Below are positions 1-7,244 of a stretch of 18,083 nucleotides of DNA, piece after piece. The translations under genes and the position numbers were made by a program. A model generated the notes under the pieces. That model saw only the letters and a list, made by a program, of their open reading frames with translations, did no database searches and had not been told where the DNA came from. Origin of the DNA: JBMNRY01 sp050944915 (GTDB lineage: Bacteria > Bacillota > Limnochordia > JAAZLZ01). Location of the stretch: NCBI GenBank assembly GCA_050944915.1, contig JBMNRY010000036.1:1-18083 (forward strand), in the 5' to 3' direction. Each line of letters begins with the position of its first letter. Within the stretch, counting starts at the first letter, position 1.

Positions 1-863
1 AAGGTGTTTTTGGCAAACCTACCTTGTTAAGCAACGTGGAGACCTTTGCCAACATTTGTCCCATCATCTTAAACGGTTCGGAGTGGTTCCAAGGAATCGG
101 TACCGAAGATAGTAAGGGTACCAAAGTGTTTGCTTTAGCCGGGGATATCAACAACACCGGTTTGTTAGAAGTACCTATGGGCACCACCCTCCGGGAAATT
201 ATTTTTGAAATCGGCGGCGGTATACCTAAGGGCAAGGCATTTAAAGCGGCCCAAACCGGTGGGCCTTCGGGAGGTTGTCTAACCGCGGAACATTTAGATA
301 CTCCCGTTGATTATGCTTCCCTGCGGCAATTGGGTTCTATGATGGGTTCCGGCGGGTTGATCATCATGGATGAAGATACATGTATGGTCGATATCGCCCG
401 TTTCTTCCTCGATTTCACCAAAGATGAATCCTGCGGAAAGTGTACCCCTTGTCGGGTAGGGACCAAGAGAATGTTGGAAATCCTCACCAGGATCACCGAA
501 GGGCAAGGAAGGCAGGGGGATATTGAAAAACTAGAAACCCTGGCCCGTAACATTAAAGCGGCCGCCCTGTGTGGTCTAGGCCAAACAGCTCCCAATCCAG
601 TCTTGAGTACCCTGCGTTATTTCCGCGATGAATATGAAGCCCATATCAAGGAAAAACGGTGTCCAGCCGGTCAGTGTACCGCCTTGTTGACTTATCACAT
701 CGACCCCGAGTTATGTCGTGGTTGTGGACTTTGTGTCAAGGTGTGCGGAGTAGGTGCCATCACCGGTCGCCGCAAGGAACCTTATACCATCGATGTCTTG
801 CAATGTATTAAATGTGGTCTTTGCGTAGAAAAATGTCCCTTTGACGCCATAATCAAAGGATAG
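1..863 (+). CDS. hndC: NADH-binding subunit of [FeFe]-hydrogenase (HndC/HydB/NuoF-like), 5' partial
   Basis: This is the C-terminal part of a NuoF-type subunit that passes electrons between NAD(P)H (FMN site, outside the window) and the hydrogenase. The reading frame is open from base 3 (GVFGKPT...NNVET-like NuoF segment, here LLSNVETFAN), so the true start lies upstream and a TTG at 24 is internal. About 286 residues are visible. They contain the NuoF C-terminal cluster site ESCGKCTPCRVG followed later by ALCGLGQTAPNP. A C-terminal two-[4Fe-4S] ferredoxin domain follows, with CRGCGLCVKVC and CIKCGLCVEKC. That extra ferredoxin domain is typical of HndC/HydB of multimeric hydrogenases and absent from complex I NuoF. 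The catalytic subunit gene starts 26 bases downstream, so the two are surely co-transcribed. The family call is firm; whether the complex is bifurcating or simply NAD(P)-linked cannot be decided here. Confidence 0.93.
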   Translation, partial: GVFGKPTLLSNVETFANICPIILNGSEWFQGIGTEDSKGTKVFALAGDINNTGLLEVPMGTTLREIIFEIGGGIPKGKAFKAAQTGGPSGGCLTAEHLDTPVDYASLRQLGSMMGSGGLIIMDEDTCMVDIARFFLDFTKDESCGKCTPCRVGTKRMLEILTRITEGQGRQGDIEKLETLARNIKAAALCGLGQTAPNPVLSTLRYFRDEYEAHIKEKRCPAGQCTALLTYHIDPELCRGCGLCVKVCGVGAITGRRKEPYTIDVLQCIKCGLCVEKCPFDAIIKG

Positions 864-889
864 TAGCCAACGAAGGGGGTTAATGCTCC

Positions 890-2656
890 GTGGTAAAGGT
901 GATCGTTGATGGCCATACAGTAGAAGTGCCCGCGGGCTCAACCGCTCTAGAGGCGGCGGCCATCGCGGGGGTGCATATCCCGACGTTATGTTATCTAAAA
1001 GATGTCAGTCAAACGGGCTCCTGTCGGGTTTGTCTTGTAGAGATTAACGGCCGCATTCAAGCTTCCTGTGTGTTCCCTGTGGCCGAGGGGATGGAAATAA
1101 AGACCAATACACCGGTGGTGCGGGAAGCCCGGCGGGTCAACGTCGAACTGTTATTATCAAATCATCCCCAGGAGTGCCTCACTTGTTTGCGCAATCAGAA
1201 TTGCGAACTACAAGAGCTGGCCAAAGACTTAGGGATTCGAGATATTCGCTTCCAGGGGGAACGGTATCGGGAACCTATCGACACCTCTTCTCCCTCCATT
1301 ATCAGGGATCCTAATAAATGTATCCTCTGTCGACGTTGTGTCAGCGTCTGTAGCGATATCCAGGGTGTCCATGTTCTGTCGGTGCGGGAACGGGGTTTTG
1401 AAACAGTTGTTTCCCCGGCCTGGCAAATGCAATTAGCCCATACGGCTTGTACCAATTGCGGACAATGCGTCAATGTCTGTCCCGTTGGCGCCTTGACGGA
1501 AAAAGATGATACCCAAAAGGTGTGGGACTATCTGGCCCATCCCGATTATCACGTCGTCGTCCAGACGGCCCCGGCGGTTCGGGTTTCCCTAGGGGAGGAA
1601 TTTGGCCTCTCACCGGGTACTATCGTCACCGGTAAGATGGTGGCTGCCCTGCGGCGTCTTGGTTTTGATGCCGTCTTTGATACCGATTTTACCGCCGATT
1701 TAACCATTCTCGAGGAAGCCAATGAGCTGTTGCACCGGCTCCAAAATGGCGGTGCCCTCCCCTTGTTCACATCCTGTAGTCCGGGGTGGGTGAAGTTTTT
1801 AGAACATCAATACCCCGAGCTGTTACCGAATCTCTCTACATGTAAATCACCCCAGCAGATGTTCGGCGCCCTAGCTAAAACCTACTATGCCCAAAAGATG
1901 GGTTTGGATCCAGCCCGGATCATCACCGTTTCGGTGATGCCTTGTACCGCCAAAAAGTTCGAAGCCACCCGACCGGAAATGAACAGCAGTGGATACCAGG
2001 ACGTAGATGTGGTATTGACGGTGCGGGAATTGGGTCGGATGATTAAGGAAGCCGGCATCGCTTTCGTCGACCTGGATGATGAAGAATTTGATGCTCCCTT
2101 TGGAATCACCACCGGTGCGGGAGTGATTTTCGGGGCTACCGGCGGAGTCATGGAAGCGGCCCTGCGGACAGCCTATGAGGTGGTAACCGGCGAAACCCTG
2201 GAAAATCTAGATTTCACCGAAGTCCGGGGTCTTGAAGGGATTAAGGAAGGAGCTATCTCCTTGGGCGATACCACCTTGAAGGTGGCGGTGGCCCATGGCT
2301 TGGGGAATGCCCGCCAATTGATGGACCGAGTCGCTGCCGGTGAAGTCGAATATCATTTCATCGAAATCATGGCTTGTCCCGGCGGATGTATCGGCGGTGG
2401 CGGCCAACCTTTATTGACCACAATGGAAGTTCGGCAGCAGCGGATGAAGGGTATTTACGAAGCTGATCGGGGAATGCCTCTGCGCAAATCCCACGAAAAC
2501 CCTGAGGTCAAGACCCTTTATGAAGAATTCCTGGGCCAACCCCTCGGGGAGAAATCCCACCAGCTCCTCCATACCAGTTATGCTCCCCGCTTCAAGCATG
2601 GGGCAGGCTACGAGCTCCAAAGGGCTGAAGAGGAAGATGTGGCTGCGAGCAGCTAA
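890..2656 (+). CDS. hndD: [FeFe]-hydrogenase catalytic subunit (HndD/HydA-like)
   Basis: Catalyses reversible H2 oxidation/proton reduction in the cytoplasm, linked to NAD(H) and/or ferredoxin through the upstream subunit. The 588 residues show, in order: a [2Fe-2S] domain (C34, C45, C48, C60); the His-Cys3 cluster (H92, C96, C99, C105); two [4Fe-4S] clusters (C144/147/150/154 and C187/190/193/197); then the H-cluster domain with TSCSPGW (294-300), MPCTAKKFE (350-358) and MACPGGCIGGGG (494-505). The small-subunit-like C-terminal helix is fused (KSHQLLHTSY). The start is GTG at 890, with an AGGGGG ribosome site about 10 bases upstream; an ATG at 883 is in another frame and closes quickly. One oddity is the first H-cluster motif, which reads C-S rather than C-C, so the position matching the cluster-ligating Cys300 of Clostridium CpI is Ser297. 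I recall this variant recurring in HndD-type enzymes, so I do not treat the protein as inactive. Confidence 0.96.
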   Translation: MVKVIVDGHTVEVPAGSTALEAAAIAGVHIPTLCYLKDVSQTGSCRVCLVEINGRIQASCVFPVAEGMEIKTNTPVVREARRVNVELLLSNHPQECLTCLRNQNCELQELAKDLGIRDIRFQGERYREPIDTSSPSIIRDPNKCILCRRCVSVCSDIQGVHVLSVRERGFETVVSPAWQMQLAHTACTNCGQCVNVCPVGALTEKDDTQKVWDYLAHPDYHVVVQTAPAVRVSLGEEFGLSPGTIVTGKMVAALRRLGFDAVFDTDFTADLTILEEANELLHRLQNGGALPLFTSCSPGWVKFLEHQYPELLPNLSTCKSPQQMFGALAKTYYAQKMGLDPARIITVSVMPCTAKKFEATRPEMNSSGYQDVDVVLTVRELGRMIKEAGIAFVDLDDEEFDAPFGITTGAGVIFGATGGVMEAALRTAYEVVTGETLENLDFTEVRGLEGIKEGAISLGDTTLKVAVAHGLGNARQLMDRVAAGEVEYHFIEIMACPGGCIGGGGQPLLTTMEVRQQRMKGIYEADRGMPLRKSHENPEVKTLYEEFLGQPLGEKSHQLLHTSYAPRFKHGAGYELQRAEEEDVAASS

Positions 2657-2663
2657 GAGAACA

Positions 2664-2696
2664 GGGCCTTCCAGCGGGAAGGCCCTCTATTTTTTT
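2664..2696 (+). terminator. Rho-independent terminator after the hydrogenase gene
   Basis: A perfect 9-bp stem (GGGCCTTCC at 2664-2672 with GGAAGGCCC at 2677-2685) with a 4-base loop, followed by a T-rich run ending in six T. It begins 8 bases after the hydA/hndD stop codon and is a textbook intrinsic terminator for the hydrogenase operon. Confidence 0.9.
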
Positions 2697-2756
2697 GGAA
2701 AAGGTCTCCTTTCTCCCGAGAATTCAAGGTCTTGAGCTCTTTTGGGTTACCGAAAG

Positions 2757-2787
2757 ATAGCATCCTTATAGAGGGTGCTATTTTTTT
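2757..2787 (+). terminator. Second hairpin plus T-run upstream of the ccm operon
   Basis: A 9-bp stem with one G-T wobble (2757-2765 with 2773-2781), a 7-base loop and seven consecutive T (2781-2787). It sits 61 bases after the first terminator and about 90 bases before ccmA. It may be a backup terminator for the hydrogenase operon. If a ccm promoter lies between the two hairpins it would act as an attenuator, but I see no convincing promoter there. Confidence 0.7.
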
Positions 2788-2877
2788 CTTTGACCGACCT
2801 TTAACGGGAATTATTTGGATAAAGTAGTCCCCCTTGGGGCATATTGGTAGGAAAGGAGCTGAGGAACTATTCGCCTG

Positions 2878-3525
2878 ATGGTCCATAATCTAGGCCATTC
2901 CTTCGGTCTAGGGTTTTTATTTCGCCGGCTGGATTTTTCGTTGGAATCGGGCCAGATCTTAGGTATTACCGGCCCTAACGGTGCGGGGAAAAGTACCTTA
3001 TTGCGGATTTTAGCGGGGCTGTTGCATCCCCGGGAAGGCAGTTGTACCTACGACCATCAAGGCCGGCCCTTGGAGGGGGATCAACTGCGGAGTCGTCTAG
3101 GATGGCTTAGTCCCCATAGTAATCTGTATGCCCATTTGACCGCCCGGGAGAATCTTTTGTTTCTCAGCCGACTGCGGGGAGTCCCCCTGACTGGAGAAAG
3201 ACTAGAAACGGTACTGGAGCATGTAGGGCTCAAAGGTCGGGCCGATGATCCCCTTCGTTCCTTTTCTCTGGGGATGGTGCAGCGGGTTAAACTGGCGGCC
3301 TTGTTGGCGGCCTCCCCGGCCATATTGCTCTTGGACGAGCCGGGGGCTAATCTAGATGACGAAGGTCGGGAAATCCTCCGCAAGATGGTGACCGCCCGCC
3401 GGGGTTTGACCATTATTGCCAGCAATGATAGGGAGGAGATCGCTTGGAGTGATGCCTGTATCCCGTTGGGACGCGGTGAAGCTGATGGTCCAAAAGGATC
3501 TGCAAGTGGAATTACGGCGCCGTAG
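2878..3525 (+). CDS. ccmA: Heme-release ABC transporter ATP-binding protein CcmA
   Basis: The ATPase of the CcmABCD complex, which drives release of heme-loaded CcmE from CcmC at the membrane during cytochrome c maturation. Its 215 residues hold a Walker A GPNGAGKST, an ABC signature of the form SFSLGMVQR, and a Walker B ILLLDEPGANLD. The H-loop region reads IIASNDREE, with Asn where many ABC ATPases carry His. Identification as CcmA rather than another ABC ATPase rests on the following ccmB-C-D-E-F genes. The start is uncertain: ATG 2878 has GAGG 13 bases upstream, while a stronger AGGAG at 2854-2858 would better suit an in-frame ATT at 2869. The C-terminal 25 residues are encoded in the region that overlaps ccmB. 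A possible TTGACC -35 element lies at 2790-2795, but no good -10 follows. Confidence 0.88.
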   Translation: MVHNLGHSFGLGFLFRRLDFSLESGQILGITGPNGAGKSTLLRILAGLLHPREGSCTYDHQGRPLEGDQLRSRLGWLSPHSNLYAHLTARENLLFLSRLRGVPLTGERLETVLEHVGLKGRADDPLRSFSLGMVQRVKLAALLAASPAILLLDEPGANLDDEGREILRKMVTARRGLTIIASNDREEIAWSDACIPLGRGEADGPKGSASGITAP

Positions 3526-4111
3526 CGGTCTCCAAGGGTTGATCATGTTTGGCGTGACTGCCTTGGGGGCTATCAGTTTTTCCCTCGGCACCCCGATTGT
3601 CACCCCTTCTTTGGCGGGGGCCCTGTTGTGGATCCTTCTCTTTTTCGTAAGTGTTGTCGGCCTTGGCCAAGGTTTCTTGCAGGAGGAGGAAGCCAAAACT
3701 TTAGATACCCTGCTGTTGGCGGCTCCGGTGGAAAGCATCTTTGTGGGGAAGACCTTAGCTAACTTTCTGCTCCTTTTGGCCACCTTGGTCGTCCTCCTCC
3801 CTTTGTATTTTGTCCTGTTTCAGGTGCCCGTGGGCAATTACGTCTTCCTGGGTTGTACCCTCCTAGGGGGGAGTTTCGGGTTAGCCCTAGGGACTACTAC
3901 GGTGGCCGCACTGCTCAGTCGGGGATCGGTAAGGGGTCCCTTACCGGCGGTTTTGGCCTTTCCCCTGCTATTGCCTTTGTTAATGGGGGCCATCCAAGCG
4001 ACGGTCGCCGCCTTTCATGGGGAGCCAGGGGGTCTGCCTTTACTGATCCTTTATCCTCTAACTTTGGGCTCCGCCGTCCTTTTACTGGTTGAATATATTT
4101 GGGAAGAGTGA
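3452..4111 (+). CDS. ccmB: Heme exporter/CcmABCD membrane subunit CcmB
   Basis: Integral membrane partner of CcmA. About 219 residues begin with a short cytoplasmic amphipathic stretch (VQKDLQVELRRRSG), then roughly six hydrophobic segments, with the characteristic cytoplasmic motif EEEAKTLDTLLLAAP between the second and third. This matches the CcmB family in length and layout. The start is set by the GGGAGGAG ribosome site at 3431-3438: ATG 3452, or GTG 3449 immediately before it. The frame is open further upstream to 3416, but that extension has no ribosome site and does not fit CcmB N-termini. The gene overlaps the end of ccmA by 74 bases in another frame, and its TGA overlaps the GTG proposed for ccmC, so translation is probably coupled. 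Confidence 0.88.
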   Translation: MPVSRWDAVKLMVQKDLQVELRRRSGLQGLIMFGVTALGAISFSLGTPIVTPSLAGALLWILLFFVSVVGLGQGFLQEEEAKTLDTLLLAAPVESIFVGKTLANFLLLLATLVVLLPLYFVLFQVPVGNYVFLGCTLLGGSFGLALGTTTVAALLSRGSVRGPLPAVLAFPLLLPLLMGAIQATVAAFHGEPGGLPLLILYPLTLGSAVLLLVEYIWEE

Positions 4112-4773
4112 GGTCGTTAGCGTTGATATTGAGATTGGCTTTGTTGTTGGGAATGACTTCGGTGCTCTTAGGAGCCCTATTCCATGCTCCCTATGCCATC
4201 GGCTTGGGGCCTCTAACCCCGATCATCTATTTCCATGTCCCCTTGGCTTGGGTCGCGGTGTTAGCTTATGGTTTGGCCATGGTGCACAGCCTGGCTTATT
4301 TGCGCCATCGGGAACCTGCTGCCGATGCCCGGGCTGTGGCGGCGGTGGAATTGGGCACCCTTTGTGCCCTATTAGCCACCTTGACCGGCGCCATCTTCGC
4401 CAAAGGAGCCTGGGGAGCTTACTGGAATTGGGACCCCCGCCAGACCACCATCCTGTTTTTGCTTCTCATTTATTTGGCCTATTTTTCCCTTCGGGCCCTT
4501 TTCACCGATCCCCACCAGCGGGCTCGATTAAGTGCCCTCTATGCCAGCTTAGCCTTCATCGGTGTGCCTTTTCTAGTTTTCCTCCTGCCCCGGGCTTATC
4601 CTACCTTGCACCCTAGTCCCCTCATCGGCGGCCAGGGAGGAGGGATAGATGTGGGTATGCGGGGGGTCCTTCTTGGGGCCTTACTGGCCTTCACCGCTTT
4701 GTTCCTTTGGATTTACCGCCTCCGTTGGCAACTGGAAGAACTGCAAAGGGGGGATGAAGATGGGAACTACTGA
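4108..4773 (+). CDS. ccmC: Heme handling protein CcmC
   Basis: Loads heme onto CcmE on the outer face of the cytoplasmic membrane. About 221 residues with six hydrophobic segments and the tryptophan-rich WWD-type heme site WGAYWNWDPRQT (102-113). It is flanked by two external-loop histidines suited to axial heme binding: H43 in IIYFHVPLAW and H168 in TLHPSPL. The start is ambiguous. I chose GTG 4108, which overlaps the ccmB stop as GTGA; TTG 4099 and TTG 4123 are also possible, and no ribosome site is well placed for any of them, which suggests translational coupling to ccmB. A protein of this family could also be confused with the CcmF/ResC family, but length and the neighbouring ccmF settle it. 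Confidence 0.93.
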   Translation: MRSLALILRLALLLGMTSVLLGALFHAPYAIGLGPLTPIIYFHVPLAWVAVLAYGLAMVHSLAYLRHREPAADARAVAAVELGTLCALLATLTGAIFAKGAWGAYWNWDPRQTTILFLLLIYLAYFSLRALFTDPHQRARLSALYASLAFIGVPFLVFLLPRAYPTLHPSPLIGGQGGGIDVGMRGVLLGALLAFTALFLWIYRLRWQLEELQRGDEDGNY

Positions 4774-4864
4774 AGTGTTCATCGTCAGCTTAGTGAGTTG
4801 GTTGGGCATTTTCGGTTATCTATTGTATTTAGAAGGGCAAATCAGGAGGTTGAAGGAAAAATGA
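4760..4864 (+). CDS. ccmD: CcmD-family small membrane protein
   Basis: A 34-residue peptide with one membrane-spanning segment (VFIVSLVSWLGIFGYLLYLE) and a basic tail IRRLKEK. This is the pattern of CcmD-family proteins, with the W-x-G-x-F-x-Y-L-x-Y-L core I associate with the short CcmD variants outside Proteobacteria. The ribosome site AAAGGGGGG ends at 4753. It fits ATG 4760 better than ATG 4754, which lies directly against it. The first 14 bases overlap the end of ccmC, and the stop overlaps the ccmE start as ATGA. CcmD is known to be needed for release of holo-CcmE from the CcmABC complex. The gene is easy to miss because the frame is open for a longer stretch inside ccmC. Confidence 0.82.
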   Translation: MGTTEVFIVSLVSWLGIFGYLLYLEGQIRRLKEK

Positions 4865-5223
4865 TCTCCTCCAGGAGTCTCCTTTTGCTGCTGATGCTCA
4901 TGGCTGGGCTCGGGTTAGCCTGTTATAGCTTTCAGCTGAGTTTAACTCCCTACGTCGACTTTGCCCAAGCCATGGCCGCCACGGGGCCGGTACAAGTCTT
5001 AGGGACCCTAAACTCGGAGGTGGAAATCATGGCGGACCAAGGCATCTTGCGCTTTTCCTTGATCGATGAAGAGGGCGTGATTCTGCCGGTGCTCTATCGG
5101 GGCTCACCACCCATCAATCTTCACCATGCCCAACAGATCGGGGCCGTGGGGGAATATCGGGAGGGATTTTTCCAGGCCCACAAACTCTTAGTCAAATGTC
5201 CCAGTAAATATCAGGGGGAATGA
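4861..5223 (+). CDS. ccmE: Cytochrome c-type heme chaperone CcmE, Cys-x3-Tyr variant
   Basis: Periplasm-side (outer-face) heme chaperone that takes heme from CcmC and hands it to CcmF. 120 residues: an N-terminal membrane anchor (about 5-23), then a small beta-rich OB-fold domain (TGPVQVLGTL near 41-50, RFSLIDEEG). The C-terminal heme-binding motif reads HKLLVKCPSKY, with C113 and Y117. In most bacteria the heme-attaching residue is His (HxxxY). Here it is Cys (CxxxY), as described for the Ccm systems of Desulfovibrio-type sulfate reducers and archaea. The start is ATG 4861, with AGGAGGT at 4844-4850, 10 bases upstream, and a 4-base ATGA overlap with ccmD. An open frame back to 4798 is spurious. 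Confidence 0.93.
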   Translation: MISSRSLLLLLMLMAGLGLACYSFQLSLTPYVDFAQAMAATGPVQVLGTLNSEVEIMADQGILRFSLIDEEGVILPVLYRGSPPINLHHAQQIGAVGEYREGFFQAHKLLVKCPSKYQGE

Positions 5224-5225
5224 GG

Positions 5226-7241
5226 ATGGGTGATCTGCTGTTAAAGGGGGCCCTCATAGGGGGGTTGGGGGCGGCCCTTTTTTGGAAGCTGCGCTGGAGG
5301 CTGCAAGCCCGTTGGGCCTATTATCTCCACAGTGTCTGTATCATCGCCGCCTCCCTGTGGCTTTACTATCTCATCTTTACCCAGCAGTTCAGCTATGCCT
5401 ATGTTTATCAACACACAAGCACCGATTTGCCTTGGCTCTACCGCCTAGCCTCCTTTTGGGCCGGTCAGGAAGGAAGTTTTCTCCTCTGGACCCTTTGGGG
5501 CGCGATGATTGGGCTTTTGCTCCTACCCCATGGGCGGCCAACTCCCTTGATGTATTATAGCCTCATCCAAGGTGCCCTTACCGCGGTGTTATTGGTCCAA
5601 AGCCCTTTCCGCATCCTCGAGGTGACTCCCATCCAAGGGGCGGGACTCAACCCCCTGCTTCTTAACCCTTGGATGGCCGTGCATCCTCCCGTTGTCTTCC
5701 TCGGTTACGGGGTCTTAGCGGTGCCCTATGTCCTCGCCCTGGAGGTGAACCATGGGCAATGGGCCCGCCGGGTCCTACCATGGAGCCTTTTCGGTTGGTT
5801 AACCCTCGGCGCCGGTATTTTCCTCGGTGGTTATTGGGCCTATGGGGTCCTCGGTTGGGGCGGTTATTGGAGCTGGGATCCTGTGGAAAACGCATCCCTC
5901 GTCCCCTGGCTCACGGGGGCGGCCTTGTTGCACGGCCTCCTGTGGGAGAAAAAATGGGGTCGACGGCTGAAGCTCAACAGATTCCTAGCCGTCGTTACTT
6001 ACTTGCTGGTCTTTTACGCGGCCTTTATCACCCGTAGTGGCTTATTAGCCGATTTTTCCGTCCACTCCTTCACCGCGGGTGGCTTAAACAAGATTCTGTT
6101 GACTATTCTCGCCTTTTTAACACTATTGCCCCTGGTCCTTTTAAGAAATAAAGAAGAAGAGGTACCCCTTGGCTCAAAGGGGGACCCTTGGTATCCTTTG
6201 GCCGTCTATCTGCTCCTCGGTGGGGCAGTGCTGATTAGTATCGGCACCAGCGCACCGATGCTCACCAGTCTTTGGGGCCGGCCTGCTTCCCTACAGCCTT
6301 CCTTTTACAACCGGGTCACCTTTCCCATAGCCGTTGTCTTAGGGTTCGCCCTGGGATTTAGTCCCTTGAAAAGCCAGGGGCGAGCCTCTTGTGTCCCTGG
6401 TCTCTTGACCTTGATCAGCTGTTGGTGGGCTTATGGCCAGGGGGTCACCAAACCCTTGTACCTCCTATTCCTCGGGACCTTTGCTTTGGTTTTCTTCGCT
6501 CACCTCTTCTTGTGGATTGGCTCCTTGACCCAAGGCCTTCTCTACAGCGGGGGCCACTTAGCCCACATAGGCCTCGCTTTGTTATGCATCGGGATTATCT
6601 TTTCTATCCATGCTCCCCAGGAACGCTTTAGCCTACCCCTTGGTGGGAGCATGGAAACCTTTGGTTATACCTTTAGCTATACCGGGGTTGGCCCAAGGGG
6701 GGAGAGACTCATTGAGGTTTCCAACGGACAAAAATCTTTCCTGGCTCGACCCCGGATCGGCCTGCGGGGGACGGCTGTTCCCTATATACACCGGGGGATG
6801 GGAGCCGATTTATTCATCAGTCCCTTAAATCTAATCATCGAGGGCGGGGAATATATTCAGCTGGGGCAAGGGCAACAGCAGGCTCTGGAGGATTATACCG
6901 TCGCCCTACAGGCCTTAGCCATGGATCATAGACAGATGCGGCTGGGGGCCCAGTTGGCTGTTTCCAACGATGGATGGCAGGGGGAGGTGGTACCTACCTG
7001 GGCCCCCAACGGGGGAGGAGAGATGGCCTATATCGAAGAGTTGGATTTAGCCATCGCCCTAGAAGGATTGGATCTCCAGGACCAGCAGGTCCTGCTGCGT
7101 CTTTTTCATCCGGAGACGGGCCCCCACCAGTTGGTCCTGGAGGTGAGTCGTAAACCCTTCATGAGCCTTTTGTGGTCGGGAGCCATCTTGATTGTTGTGG
7201 GGGGTAGTATCGCCTGGTGGCGCCGGGTGCACCTCCTTTAA
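5226..7241 (+). CDS. ccmF: Heme lyase subunit CcmF
   Basis: Multi-pass membrane protein that attaches heme to apocytochrome c. About 671 residues, the usual CcmF length. The features seen are the external histidine motif NPWMAVHPPVVFLGYG (H153), the WWD domain WGGYWSWDPVENASL (211-225), the second histidine in FSVHSF (H280), and GGHLAHIGLALL in a later helix. A soluble C-terminal loop and a final transmembrane segment precede a WWRR end. The start could be ATG 5220, which overlaps the ccmE stop, or ATG 5226; the GGGGG at 5214-5218 gives a proper 7-base spacing only to 5226. No ccmG or ccmH follows: the next gene is convergent and begins its stop codon 4 bases away. CcmF would therefore work without the usual CcmH partner, as proposed for System I*. 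Confidence 0.95.
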   Translation: MGDLLLKGALIGGLGAALFWKLRWRLQARWAYYLHSVCIIAASLWLYYLIFTQQFSYAYVYQHTSTDLPWLYRLASFWAGQEGSFLLWTLWGAMIGLLLLPHGRPTPLMYYSLIQGALTAVLLVQSPFRILEVTPIQGAGLNPLLLNPWMAVHPPVVFLGYGVLAVPYVLALEVNHGQWARRVLPWSLFGWLTLGAGIFLGGYWAYGVLGWGGYWSWDPVENASLVPWLTGAALLHGLLWEKKWGRRLKLNRFLAVVTYLLVFYAAFITRSGLLADFSVHSFTAGGLNKILLTILAFLTLLPLVLLRNKEEEVPLGSKGDPWYPLAVYLLLGGAVLISIGTSAPMLTSLWGRPASLQPSFYNRVTFPIAVVLGFALGFSPLKSQGRASCVPGLLTLISCWWAYGQGVTKPLYLLFLGTFALVFFAHLFLWIGSLTQGLLYSGGHLAHIGLALLCIGIIFSIHAPQERFSLPLGGSMETFGYTFSYTGVGPRGERLIEVSNGQKSFLARPRIGLRGTAVPYIHRGMGADLFISPLNLIIEGGEYIQLGQGQQQALEDYTVALQALAMDHRQMRLGAQLAVSNDGWQGEVVPTWAPNGGGEMAYIEELDLAIALEGLDLQDQQVLLRLFHPETGPHQLVLEVSRKPFMSLLWSGAILIVVGGSIAWWRRVHLL

Positions 7242-7244
7242 GGT

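Noticed and set aside
890..2656. HydA as a sensory or inactive hydrogenase because of the TSCSPGW motif
   Set aside because: All other H-cluster and electron-transfer cysteines are intact, the proton-relay Cys is kept, and the gene is paired with an NADH-binding subunit, which indicates a metabolic enzyme.
3352..3783. A 143-residue minus-strand open frame across the ccmA/ccmB junction
   Set aside because: Antisense shadow with Arg/Lys/Pro-rich composition; both plus-strand genes are supported by family motifs and ribosome sites.
4089..4616. A 175-residue plus-strand open frame over ccmC
   Set aside because: It lies in another frame of ccmC, is rich in Pro/Ser/Gly/Cys with no recognisable domain, and ccmC itself is unmistakable.
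5669..6037. A 122-residue plus-strand open frame inside ccmF
   Set aside because: Different-frame shadow of the WWD region of CcmF with no domain of its own.
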